From positions 78,041,621 to 78,105,620 of the forward strand of contig CM076849.1 in the NCBI GenBank assembly GCA_039519185.1: a DNA stretch of 64,000 nucleotides, read 5' to 3'. The notes under the pieces are model-generated. The model searched no databases. It was not told the origin of the DNA and saw only the letters and a program-made list of their open reading frames with translations. Source of the stretch: Astragalus membranaceus. Taxonomy: Eukaryota > Streptophyta > Magnoliopsida > Fabales > Fabaceae. Position 1 is the first letter of the stretch. Every line of letters begins with the position of its first letter. The position numbers and the translations under genes were made by a program. This document shows, piece after piece, positions 34,984 to 46,000 of this stretch.

Positions 34984-36795
34984 TCACTCCTCTGTTAACG
35001 CTACCGTTTCGTTCTCCTTCAACCTTTTCTTTTTGGTCAATAACTGTTTCATAAACTTCGCATAGACCGGCATCTTTTCCAGGGCGTCAGCAAAAGGTAT
35101 ATTGATCTGGAGGCTTCTGAACACCTCCATGAACTTGGAGAACTGCTCATCCTTCTGATTTTGCTTGCTCACCTGAGGATAGGGCAGTTTCATGTAAGCT
35201 GGAATTTCTTTGGGTTCCACTTGAGGGTTGTCTTTCCCCACTCCCTCACTCTCTTCATTTGCTTTTTTTTCCCTGGGCTTGGTTATTTCAGACGGTTCCA
35301 ACTCCTTACCACTTCTCAGATGGATGGCATTGCAATTCTCATTTCTCGGGTTGTCCACAGTGTTAGCAGGGAAGCCACTTTTGGATGTCTCCGCAAGTTG
35401 CTTCGATAACTGACCAAACTGTACCTCCAAATTTTTCATTGATGCTTCATGGTTTTTCTCCATGTTTTTCATTACCTGCTCTTGAGCTTGGAAGGTATTT
35501 TTGGTCATCTGCATAAACTGTGTCAATGCGTCCTCTAACCGAGAAGGTGGTTTCTGTTGTTGATTGGCAGGTGCCTGAGACTGTTGTTGGTTGGAACTCG
35601 TGCCGTCATTGTTATTCTTCCAAGAAAAATTGGGATGATTCTTCCACCCTGGATTATAGGTGTTAGAAAATGGATTCCCGCCTTGTCTTTGGAAGTTTCC
35701 CATATAGTTGGCCTGTTCCAATGCTTCACCATAAGCTGCACAATCACCTTCGTGGGATTCCCTACCACAATAATTGCACCCACCTGCTTGCACTGCTTGT
35801 ACTGTTGCTGGAGCTTTTGAGCCTACTTCACATGCTGCAGCTAATTGCTTAGTGAGAGCCTCTATTTGCATGGTCATTAGTTTCTGTTGGGCTAACACTG
35901 CGCTGTTTGAATCAAGCTCCAGCACACCTTTCTTTTTGTCAGCCCCCCTGTCATTTTGGATCCTGTACTCATTGGAAGCCATGTCTTCAACCAACTGCTT
36001 GGCTTCTTCCCAAGTCTTGGTACCTAAGGATCCTCCAGCTGAGGCATCCAACATCATTCTTGTTTGTGGTCTCAGCCCATGGCAAAAGGTTTGTAACTGT
36101 AGGAAATCTTCTATGCCATGGCCAGGACACTTCTTGAGTAGTAGCTTGAATCGTTCCCAAGAATCATACAACGATTCGGACTCTCCCTGTGTAAAATTGG
36201 AGATATCAGCTCTTTTCCTTATGAATTTGGAGATTGGGAAGAACCTCTCCAAGAACTTGTTCTCAAGGTCATTCCAGGTGTTGATTGTTCCTAGGAGAGT
36301 GTTCAACCAATCCTTGGCTCTCCCTGTGAGAGTGAAAGGAAACAGCCGGACTTTCTTTGCACTATCGGTTACTCCCTCCGGGTGTGTAGTCCCGCAGATC
36401 TCGTAGAATTGGAACAAGTGCTGATTTGGGTCTTCGGCATCCGACCCAGAGAATTGCTCTGATTTCAAAGCTGTCAGCACAGAGGATTTGATATCAAACT
36501 GGGCCACGCCCACTGGTTGAAATGCTAATGCTTGGGCTCCTTGATTTCTTCGCCCGAAATCACCTAGAGTACGTCGGGGTGGAGGTGGAGGATCAGCCAT
36601 CTCTTCCTCTTCACTAGAAAACTCTTCCGGTACCGTGGTAGAAGTTGATTGTACCTGTGACAATTCCCTTGCTTGCTGCTTGGTGAGCTTAGCCTTTCTT
36701 CGATTTGCCTTTGCTAGTTTTTCAATTTCCGGTTCAAACAAGAGTTCTTGTGGACCCTTGCTCTGCAAGCACAAATCTCTGAAACACGGAAGCAA
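34984..36795 (-). CDS. gag: Athila Gag polyprotein, ends at an in-frame stop
   Basis: A 603-residue open frame. Residues about 95-230 carry the retrotransposon Gag domain (LFPFTLTGRAKDWLNTL; FLERFFPISKFIRKR). A zinc-knuckle-like motif CNYCGRESHEGDC lies near residue 340, with three rather than four residues before the last Cys. A Gln/Asn-rich linker follows, then the SRLEDALTQFMQMTKNTFQ segment near 420. This segment reappears, duplicated, in the small ORF of the non-autonomous units. The frame ends LTEE-stop at 34984, after which protease continues in the same frame. The start at 36795 is the first Met; nothing upstream decides it further. Confidence 0.88.
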   Translation of the reverse strand: MLPCFRDLCLQSKGPQELLFEPEIEKLAKANRRKAKLTKQQARELSQVQSTSTTVPEEFSSEEEEMADPPPPPRRTLGDFGRRNQGAQALAFQPVGVAQFDIKSSVLTALKSEQFSGSDAEDPNQHLFQFYEICGTTHPEGVTDSAKKVRLFPFTLTGRAKDWLNTLLGTINTWNDLENKFLERFFPISKFIRKRADISNFTQGESESLYDSWERFKLLLKKCPGHGIEDFLQLQTFCHGLRPQTRMMLDASAGGSLGTKTWEEAKQLVEDMASNEYRIQNDRGADKKKGVLELDSNSAVLAQQKLMTMQIEALTKQLAAACEVGSKAPATVQAVQAGGCNYCGRESHEGDCAAYGEALEQANYMGNFQRQGGNPFSNTYNPGWKNHPNFSWKNNNDGTSSNQQQSQAPANQQQKPPSRLEDALTQFMQMTKNTFQAQEQVMKNMEKNHEASMKNLEVQFGQLSKQLAETSKSGFPANTVDNPRNENCNAIHLRSGKELEPSEITKPREKKANEESEGVGKDNPQVEPKEIPAYMKLPYPQVSKQNQKDEQFSKFMEVFRSLQINIPFADALEKMPVYAKFMKQLLTKKKRLKENETVALTEE

Positions 36796-36904
36796 ACGTC
36801 AACAAATTCAAGGAACCAACAAGTAGCAAAATTAAGTAACAAACAACAATTAAAAACTAAGAATCTAGAATCACTCGTTTGCCTTGTCGACAACAAAGTC
36901 AACA

Positions 36905-36923
36905 ATCCCCGGCAACGGCGCCA
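36905..36923 (-). other. Primer binding site, tRNA-Asp type (Athila)
   Basis: Plus strand ATCCCCGGCAACGGCGCCA, the 3' end of plant tRNA-Asp; six bases from the right LTR. Same site as in the non-autonomous units. Confidence 0.92.
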
Positions 36924-36929
36924 AAAACT

Positions 36930-38237
36930 TGTTAACAATTTGGCAAGTGTACCAAATGTCGCAAGTAATAAAATTTATCGGTAAGAACCGGTCGATCCAC
37001 AGGGATTGCGCGTTGACAACAATAGCAAAATTGTAAATTCGTAGATTGTAGATATTTGATAAATTGAGTAACTGGTAACAGAACACGAACGTGAGTTAAT
37101 AATGCGAGAAAAACGACTAGGGATCGAATCCTCTCACCTCGCCTATCACATGAACCTCAGTCAATCCAAGTTAATTATTCAATTTCTAGATTCAATTCAC
37201 TAATTTAGGTCAAGGGCAATTCCTTGTCTCAAGACCCCTATTACCCTAAGAGTTACCCTAATTCCTTAGGTGAGTCGTGTCAGAGGGTAACGCATAAAGA
37301 TTAAGAATTATAATGAATTCACATAAGCTACCACATATTCCTATGATGATTACTAGCATGTGATCTAAATACCCAATTTCCAGCTACTAATTCATATCCC
37401 TATGCAATCACTAGCCTGGATCATCGCAATTATCATATGTAATTGAAAAGCGTTAAGAACATAGTTAATTAGACAAGTAAATTGAATAACAACTGAATTA
37501 ACTAGAGCAATGGTTCACATGATAGGATTGGGAGATTCATCTCTCCCTAATCTAAGAGAATTAGTTACAAATCATCCTAAGAGTGGAAACCAACATCAAA
37601 TAGAAAACAATCATAAAGGAAGACATTAGAACCTTCAATCCCTTGTCCCCAAGTGGTGAGAAGGCTCCAAAATCGCACCTCCAGCTGCTCCAAAACGTGG
37701 TTCCAAATCCCAAAAACGAAGTCCCCTCAAAAATTCCTGAAACTGCTTTAAAAACCCTAATTTTCACGCACCATCGCGACGCGGTCCGTGTCCGTCGCGT
37801 CGCGACAAATGACAGAAACTTCAGGCCTCGCAAAACTGCTCCAGGTCGCGTCGCGAACCCTCCTGGTCGCGTCGCGAACCCTCCTGGTCGCGACACGAAG
37901 AATGACAGAAAGTTCTGGTTGGTAAAATTCCTCCGGATCGCGTCGCGAACCCTCCTGGTGGCGACGCGAAAATCAACAGAAAGTTTTGACTATGCAAATT
38001 CCTCCAAATTGCTGCATTTCCGGGCAAGTGTCTGATTCGCCGAAAGATGCCACAACCACTTAAGAGGTCTTCAAGTCCCATTTAGCTCCAAAAGTGAAGG
38101 AATAACTTACAATTGAACTTCCTACTACAATGATCTAAAACTGAACTAAATCCCAGATAATGACTGTTATACAATGAAAACCCTGCACAATTGGTCCTAA
38201 AAATGCCTAACTTACATCATATGATTGGGAGTCAACA
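36930..38237 (-). repeat. 5' LTR of the Athila element
   Basis: 1308 bp. It is 21 bp longer than the left LTR because one palindrome-plus-spacer unit is present three times (words at 37846, 37867 and 37888) instead of twice. Confidence 0.92.
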
Positions 38238-39130
38238 CAGAGTAATGTGAGCAAACAATCATACAACATCGTCATCACCACCAACATCATCGTCACTAAA
38301 CACTAACTCAAGTCACAACTTTTTCCCACAAGTCATAAATCATGTATGTGCATGGAAATGCAACCCACGCCTGGGTATATGCATGATGGTACCATTCTCG
38401 TCATAAATAAGCCACTATGGGCACATCGTCACTATTTTACGTCAATAAGAGGCCGAAGCCTATTCGTCATAATATGCACATGCTATGAGACGCTATGGAC
38501 ACATGTGCAACACCAAATCACTCACCTGGAGTCCTCGTCATCATCGTCATAAAACACTCATAGAGTGTACTCGTCATACCCATCACAATTATACCACATC
38601 ATCATCATAAATATCACATTTAAATTGAGAAAACAGAAATAAAACATCAGCCTTTTTGTTTACAAAAACAGCCACATCAACACGCCCCTTTCATTTACAT
38701 AAACCGCAGAAAATTCAGTGCAAACCAGCGACAAAACGAAGTGAAAACAGTAGCTCTTTAGGCGCGTGACAGCACCAAAAACAGTAATAAATCAGAGAGG
38801 AAAAACAGCAGCTCTTTAGCGCATGACAGCATCGAAAACAGAAATAAAACGACACAGAAACAGCAGTATTTTTCGCCCTAAAACAACAGTAAAAAAGTGG
38901 CAAAAACGCGCTGCAACAGAAGCGAAAACGGCAGCAAAACACGCTACAACATAGATAAAACAGCCACCCATTTTTATAAAATTGTAACACATTTATTTAA
39001 AAAAAATGCAGCAGCTCATACGTCAATTAAAACAGCAACCCGCAACATAATTTATGAAAAAAAACAGCAGCCTTTTTATTTTACAAACAGCAGCACTTTT
39101 ATTTTAAAAGAAACAGCAAGATCTTGATGT

Positions 39131-39640
39131 CATATACAGCAACAGCAACACCCACCGGGACAACTCCAAAATGACACATGCAAAAATAAAACCACTCGAG
39201 CCAAAATGTTTAAAATTGAATTTGGGCACGCGAATGCAAAAGATGGCACGGTAAAATATGCCCAGAATTCGAAGTTTCACCCAAAACACCCCACATGCGC
39301 ACAACGGCAACACCTACCGGGACAACTCCAAAATGACACGTGAAAAAATAAAACCACTCGAGCCAAAATGTTTAAAATTGAATTTGGGCACGCGAATGCA
39401 AAAGATGGCACGGTAAAATATGCCCAGAATTCGAAGTTTCACCCAAAACACCCCACATGTGCACAACGACAACACCCACCGGGACAACTCCAAAATGACA
39501 CGTGAAAAAATAAAACCACTCGAGCCAAAATGTTTAAAATTGAATTTGGGCACGCGAATGCAAAAGATGGCACGGTAAAATATGCCCAGAATTCGAAGTT
39601 TCACCCAAAACACCCCACATGTGCACAACGGCCATTTCAT
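39131..39640. repeat. Tandem repeat, 162 bp, three copies
   Basis: Units starting with CCACCGGGACAACTCC recur at about 39152, 39314 and 39476, exactly 162 bp apart and nearly identical. Because 162 is a multiple of three, minus-strand frames stay open through the array and encode a repeated peptide; I regard that as a by-product, not a gene. Located inside solo LTR D'. Confidence 0.93.
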
Positions 39641-40292
39641 CGAATAGTTTACATGCAGTAGAATTTCTTTTACACGAAAATCAGCATGATCACATCATAA
39701 TTCCTTCCCAACCATCATCAAACATCAAAAGCACGAAATTACACATGACAACATCAACCATTCATCAAACAACATCATAAATTATTCAATTCTTCATCAA
39801 TTTTACGCATACTCACCTCAAATTCACAACAACACCAAAAACCCCACAAAAACCCATCACATACTCAATTATATTAAATCGAAACGCTCACCCTTACCTT
39901 GGATTTGAAGAACGGAAGCCCTAGAGACAGTCACGAACAAAACCACAGCAACGGATCACGTCCCTTAGCTCCACTTGAGTCGCGACCTCTTCTCCTCCTC
40001 TCTATTCTCCACGGCTCCCTCACTCTCCCTATTCTCTTCTCCCAATTTCGCAAATGACAACCAAAATCCTAACTCCACTTGACCTAGCCACTTCGCATAG
40101 CTTATGGATCATGGGCTTGGGCTTTTCACTTAAGCCCAAGTTCATTCAAGTGGCGCCTGCTTTTCCTAATACCGCCAACATAAAATTAATATAATTTTAA
40201 TTAATTAAATTATATCCAATAAATTAAATAAATTCCTAAATACTCAATTAAATAAATTAATTCAATATTTAGGGCGTTACAGAAGTCATGAG

Positions 40293-42983
40293 TGTAACGC
40301 CCCAAAATAATTTAATTATTTATTTAATTAAGTTATTTAAGGCTTACAATATTTATTTAATTTAATTATATAGTTCAAGTTTAATTATTTTATTTTATTT
40401 TATTAGGAGATGGTGACACTATTTAGGTGGTGCGAGCAAGGGCCCGTGATCCACAATTAGGCCCGTGGCCCATTGCTTAGTCAAGTAATTCGACTCTCAA
40501 GGGGTCTTAGAAGCTAGTTTCATTTTGACTCAAGTGGGAAAAAAGAAAAGAAAGTAACGTAGAGAGAGGAGAAGAGAAAGTTGCGAAGAGAAGGAGAGAA
40601 GAAGAGGAGAAGGCGAAGCACATAGAGAAGAGGAGGAGGCTCATTGGTGGCTTGCATTCTTCCCTTGGAGCTTGGCTAGCAATTCGATTTTCCATAAGGT
40701 TAGGGGGTCCTCTTTTTGTTCTTAATAGATATGCGAATTAGTGATGCTTAGGGTTAGGGTTCTAGAATAATTTTCCATGAACGAATTGTTGTTTTGATGA
40801 GTAAATTATAGTGTTGTGATACTTGATTAGGAATTGCTCATGTTGAATTCGTATAATTGGTGAATTGAATTGTTGCTAAGTGATTCGCATGACACATGTT
40901 TGAGAATATGATTTGTTGATGTTTACTTGGTGAAAATTGAGGATCATGATGATGATTGAATTATACATATATGATTGGGTGTTTGGTGAATTTAATTTGG
41001 TGTTTAAAATTGAAAAATTCTGAATTTTGAAGCTCCTAGGCGCCTTGGGCGCCATATGCATTGTTGCTGTTTTTTTTTGGTTCTGCGCCTAGTCATGGGC
41101 GCCAGGCGCCCAGCAGTGTGCTGCGCCTGTTTCCAAAAATTCTGTTGCCCTGTGTTGCTATTCTGTGTCACTAAGTGCTGTGCCTGTTGCCTGTGTTGCC
41201 AATCTGTGTTGCTGTGTCTGTTGCCTGTGTTGCCATTCTGTGTTCCTGTGCTGCCAGTTTTGGCACATGTTGCTTGTGTCATGGGCGCCAAGGGCCCCAA
41301 AGTCCGGGTGATAGTTTTGCGAAAATTGTTTTCAGGTTTTTAGACTCAGGTAAAATGGCTCATGAAAACTGATTTTGGGCAACAAAGGAGTTGAGTTGTG
41401 TGTTTTCACTAGGTGCCTAGTGCATGGGCGCCAAAAATGATGTTCAATTTTTGATGAAAATATTATTGGGTTTTCCTGTTCTGAGCATTTGGCTCGTGTA
41501 AAATTAATTTCGAAGAAAAATAAAATTTGTAGCATGATGGTCTTAGGCGCCTAGTGCTTGGGCGCCATGTTGCTGTGTTCCCTGGGCGCGCCTATGCGCT
41601 TGTTGCCTTCCTGGGCGCCCAGCGCCTATGTGCGCGTGTTGTTCCTGGGCGCCAAGCGCCCAGCGCCTATGTGCGCGTGTTGTTCCTGGGCGCCAAGCGC
41701 CTATGTGCGCGTGTTGTTCCTGGGCGCCAAGCGCCCAGCGCCTATGTGCGCGTGTTGTTCCTGGGCGCCAAGCGCCTAGCGCCTGTGCGCTGTTGCGCGT
41801 GTTGTTCCTGGGCGCCAGCGCCCATGCGCCTGTGCGTGTTGCCTCTCCTGGGCGCCAAGCGCCCATGCGCCAAGCGCTGTGTTGCCCCTGGGCGCCCAGC
41901 GCCCATGCGCCAGTTTCCAGGATGTCTAACATTTTTCCTAAATTGTTTTTAACGTAACTTTTGACTCGGTTATCCAAATTCAACGGTTCAAAATGCGTTT
42001 TGAAGCTAATTTCAGTGCCTATCCAATAGTCTCAATTTTATGCAAAAATAATTTATTTTTACTGGTGTTCCTGGCTGAAGGTGTTCAAGTGTCCAAATGG
42101 CTATTTTTATCCATTTTCCCTACGTCGTGTCAATGTCCTGTGTTGGTCTTTTTGAATTGGTGTTGGTGTGGGTGGTGAGCTGAAATGGTGAGTGATGATG
42201 AGGTGAGATTGGTGAGCAGAGGCTTAGGCCTAATTTTAATTTGGTGAGTTAAATAATGCACTATGGTGAGATTAGAATTTAAAATGGTGAATTGATTGAT
42301 TGTGGTGTGTTGTGATGCATTCTCCATAACACCTCATGAGCATGTGCATTATTGGTGAGCAGAGGCTACGGCCTAATTTTATTTGGTGAGCAGAGGCTAC
42401 GGCCTATTTGTATTTGGTGACGGATCCGACATGCATGTACCCGTGGAGTTTGGGTTGCATTACATGCATAATCATATATTGTGTAGTGCTGTTTGGAATA
42501 TAGAATGTCCATGTGATTGACCCATTGTTGTGAGTTGGTGTGCTTGGTTTCCTTTTTCCTACGCATTGCTTAATTCTCATATGTTATTAATTATGAAAAG
42601 AGACTCACCCTACTGCCTTTATGTTGCTTCTTATGTCGGCAACGTGCAGGTAATGATGAGTGAAGGTTTCCTGTATGCCTTCGTCTGGTAGGAAGTGTCA
42701 CGCTCTGATACGTAGCACCAGGGGGGGTGTCCTATGTTTATGCTTTATTTTCTTAAAACTGCTAGACTTTGTTGGTGATGTATTGGTTTTAATTTTTGAA
42801 CTCTTTATTATTCCGCTGCTGGTGGTGATTGGTTTTAGTGATGCGAACTGAACCTTCCTTACGGTGTTATGTATCTTGATATTATGGAGTAAATGTAGCA
42901 CTCGCTTGAATTGTTTTCAAAAAAAAAAAAAAAGAGACTCTGATTTTATTTAAAAGCTAAGTTATTAGAAATGGGGTGTTACA
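40293..42983 (+). repeat. 5' LTR of element E
   Basis: 2691 bp from TGTAACGCCCC to GGGGTGTTACA, directly before the primer site. Contains a GC-rich repeat (41545-41935) and a phrase GGTGAGCAGAGGCTACGGCC repeated near 42352 and 42386, with a diverged copy near 42212. The 3' part (GTAACGTGCAGGTAA-like, CGCTCTGATACGTAGCAC) matches D, D' and G, so these LTRs form one superfamily. Confidence 0.92.
41545..41935. repeat. GGCGCC/AGCGCC tandem repeat in LTR E
   Basis: Units built of GGGCGCCAAGCGCC, then CTATGTGCGCGTGTTGTTCC, repeat with lengths of roughly 40-52 bp. CpG and GCGC content is far above the surrounding DNA. Long frames in several phases on both strands arise from this low complexity. Confidence 0.88.
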
Positions 42984-42987
42984 TTAG

Positions 42988-42999
42988 TGGTATCAGAGC
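42988..42999 (+). other. Primer binding site, initiator-Met tRNA (element E)
   Basis: TGGTATCAGAGC, four bases after the LTR end, complementary to the 3' end of initiator Met tRNA. Confidence 0.95.
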
Positions 43000-43094
43000 A
43001 GTTCGGTCTGTCCGGCCGGTAGTCGAGTCGTCGTGTTGAGTAACATTGAGTTTGTTACTCGTTTCTGAATTTTGTTTCCTGTTGCAGTGCTAGA

Positions 43095-46000
43095 ATGGCC
43101 AGACGGGACGATGCTGCACTTGCTGCTGCCTTGCAGGCTATAGCCGGGGCGATGGGTAATATACCCGGTGCTGCTAATGATGGGACGCGCAATTTGGCTA
43201 CGTTCCAGAGAGAGAACCCACCTGTCTTTAAGGGCAAGTATAATCCAGATGGTGCTTTGGCATGGCTGAAAGAGATTGAAAGAATATTCCGGGTCATGGA
43301 TTGTGATGATGCGCAGAAGGTCAGGTATGGTACCCATACGCTGGCAGAGGAAGCTGATGATTGGTGGATGGAGGTGAGGCAGAGATTAGAAACTGCCAAT
43401 GAAGAGATAACTTGGGCTGTTTTCCGTAGAGAGTTCTTGCGGAAGTATTTTCCTGAAGATGTGAGAGGTAAGAAAGAAATAGAATTCCTTGAGCTAAAGC
43501 AAGGAAGCATGTCAGTGACAGAGTATGCTGCCAAGTTCACTGAATTGGCTAAGTTCTATCCCCATTATGCTGATGCTGATTCTGAGTTCTCAAAGTGTAT
43601 TAAGTTTGAGAATGGACTGAGGGCTGATATCAAGAAAGCTGTAGGGTACCAGAAGATTCGGGTATTCGCTGATTTGATCGACAGTTGCAGGATATATGAG
43701 GATGATAGTAATGCTCATTCTAAGGTCATGAGGGATCTGAGAGGTAAATTTCAGAATCGGGGTAAGCCATATGAGGTTCTAGCGGGTAAAGGTAAGCAGA
43801 GGTATGCTGATAATAAGAAAACAAGTGGGGGAGATGCCCCTGCGAAGGTTGTGTGCTACAGGTGTGGCAAACCGGGTCACAAGAGTTTTGACTGCTCAGA
43901 TAATAAATGTTTCAAGTGCGGTAAAGAGGGTCATGTGGCTGCGAAATGTGAGAAAAGGGATGTGGTGTGCTACAATTGCGGGGAATCAGGTCATATTAGT
44001 ACTAAGTGTACTAAGCCGAAGAAAGAGAAGTCCCATGGAAAAGTGTTTGCTCTAGCAGGATCAGAGGATACTAACGAGATTAGAGGTACATGTTTTATTA
44101 ATGGTATTCCTTTGATTGCTATTATTGATACTGGTGCTACGCATTCGTTTATTGCTGCTTTGTGTGCTGAGAAATTGGACCTTGTTTTATCTTCTATGAT
44201 GAGAGAGATGGTTATTGACACTCCAGCTAAGGGTTCAGTAACTACCTCTCTTGTGTGTGCTAAGTGCCCTCTGTCAATCTTCGGCAGAGACTTTCTTGTT
44301 GATCTAATTTGTTTGCCGTTGGGAGGGTTGGATGTCATTCTTGGTATGGACTGGTTAGTATTTAACCATGTGCATATTAATTGTTTCCGGAGATCTGTGA
44401 GTTTCCTTCCTCCCAAAGAGGAAGAATCAGTGCTGTTGCCTGCTGGTCATTTGCATAAGGTAATGAAAGAGGGAGTTCATCTGTTTGCTTTGATGGCGTC
44501 ATTGTCTGCTGAGAATCAGGCGATCATTGAAGGGGTTCAGGTAGTGTGTGAATTTCCCGAAGTGTTCCCGGATGAAATTCCAAGTGTTCCGCCAGAGAGG
44601 GAGGTTGAGTTTGCCATTGATCTTATACCTGGTACTAGGCCTGTGTCTATGGCACCGTACCGAATGTCAGCCTCAGAGTTGTCTGAATTGAAAAAGCAAT
44701 TAGAAGAGCTGCTTGAGAAGAAATTTGTAAGACCAAGTGTGTCACCGTGGGGTGCTCCGGTATTGTTAGTGAAAAAGAAGGACGGGAGTATGAGACTTTG
44801 TGTCGATTATAGGCAATTGAACAAAGTGACAATAAAGAACAGGTATCCGCTTCCCAGAATTGATGATCTGATGGACCAGTTGGTAGATGCTAAGGTGTTT
44901 AGTAAAATCGATTTGAGGTCAGGTTATCACCAGATCAAGGTAAAGGATGAAGACATTCAGAAAACCGCTTTCAGAACGAGATATGGGCACTATGAGTATT
45001 CTGTTATGCCGTTTGGTGTTACCAATGCGCCGGGTGTGTTTATGGAGTACATGAATCGTACCTTCCATAGTTACTTGGATCGGTTTGTAGTTGTGTTTAT
45101 TGACGACATTCTGGTGTACTCTAAGACAGACGAAGAGCACGCAGAACATTTGAGGTTAGTGCTAGAAGTGTTGAAAGAAAAGAAATTGTATGCAAAATTG
45201 TCTAAGTGTGAGTTCTGGCTGAATGAAGTAGGTTTCCTTGGTCATATTATCTCTGGTAATGGTATAGCTGTGGACCCAGCCAAGGTTGATGCTGTGTCCC
45301 AATGGGAGAGCCCGAAGTCAGTTACAGAGATTAGAAGCTTCTTGGGATTAGCTGGTTATTACAGGAGATTTATTGAAGGTTTCTCGAAATTGGCACTTCC
45401 GTTGACTCAATTGACATGTAAGGGAAAAGCTTTTGTGTGGGATGCTCGCTGTGAGGAGAGCTTCAATGAGTTGAAGAAGAGGTTGACTACGTCGCCCGTT
45501 TTGACTTTGCCTGTTCCTGATCGACCGTTTGTAGTATATTGTGATGCTTCCAAGATGGGTTTGGGAGGTGTATTGATGCAAGAGGGTAAGGTAGTAGCTT
45601 ATGCGTCCAGACAGTTGAGGACCCATGAGAAGAACTACCCTACTCATGATTTGGAGCTAGCTGCAATTGTGTTTGTGCTGAAAATTTGGAGGCACTATCT
45701 GTATGGTACCAGATTTGAAGTGTTTAGTGACCATAAGAGTCTGAAATACTTGTTTGATCAGAATGAGCTAAATATGAGACAGAGACGTTGGTTAGAATTG
45801 CTGAAGGATTATGATTTCGGCTTGAACTATCACCCCGGCAAAGCTAATGTCGTGGCTGATGCTTTAAGTCGGAAGAGTTTGCATATGTTGGCTATGATGG
45901 TGAAAGAGTTAGAATTGATTGAGCAGTTTCGGGACATGAGTCTGGTTTGTGAAGTGACACCGCGGAGTGTCAGATTGGGGATGTTGAAGGTCGGCAATGA

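Larger units (their letters stand above)
29433..38237 (-). mobile_element. Athila-type Ty3 retrotransposon lacking RT, RNase H and integrase
   Basis: Complete outer structure, 8805 bp: LTRs at 29433-30719 and 36930-38237 and the 5 bp duplication CAGAG (29428-29432, 38238-38242). A tRNA-Asp primer site beside the right LTR sets minus orientation. Reading leftward: gag (36795 to 34984), protease (to about 34300), about 1.1 kb noncoding, a 388-codon ORF (33185 to 32019), then noncoding to the 3' LTR. Reverse transcriptase, RNase H and integrase are absent, so it could move only with help. Confidence 0.92.
28974..40281 (-). mobile_element. Tekay-like solo LTR (D') carrying a nested Athila element
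   Basis: Plus-strand ends TGTAACACCC (28974) and GGGCGTTACA (40281), flanked by the duplication GAAGT (28969-28973, 40282-40286). After removing 29433-38242 the LTR is about 2.5 kb. The minus strand begins like fusion element D at 6057 (TGTAACGCCCTAAATATT). Without its insert it holds no coding region, so it is a solo LTR. The part at 38243-39130 is AT-rich with many AACAGCAG words; 39131-39640 is a three-unit repeat. Confidence 0.87.
15945..40292 (+). mobile_element. Family C LTR (C2), split into pieces by later insertions
   Basis: LTR sequence begins TGTAACATCCC at 15945 and survives at 15945-16322, 27215-28973 and 40287-40292. Removing 16323-27214 and 28974-40286 (each insertion plus one TSD copy) rejoins it. 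The middle piece matches the R-U5 half of the solo LTR at 10763-14038 (GTGAGTTCTATACTC, the GTCGCGAC pairs, GGGTGACGA). The end GGGGAAGT+CATGAG equals GGGGAAGTCATGAGCCCC at about 13015 in that solo LTR. The first 380 bp are unlike it, so C2 is a different subfamily. Element E cuts it again at 40293 and the rest is not in the window. Confidence 0.8.

Noticed and set aside
39314..39640. Repeated protein of 54-residue units on the minus strand
   Set aside because: The 162 bp repeat is a multiple of three, so frames stay open by chance. It lies in an LTR with no start or promoter context.
41543..41983. Long overlapping frames on both strands
   Set aside because: They arise from a GC-rich tandem repeat lacking stops; composition and repeated peptides show no coding constraint.
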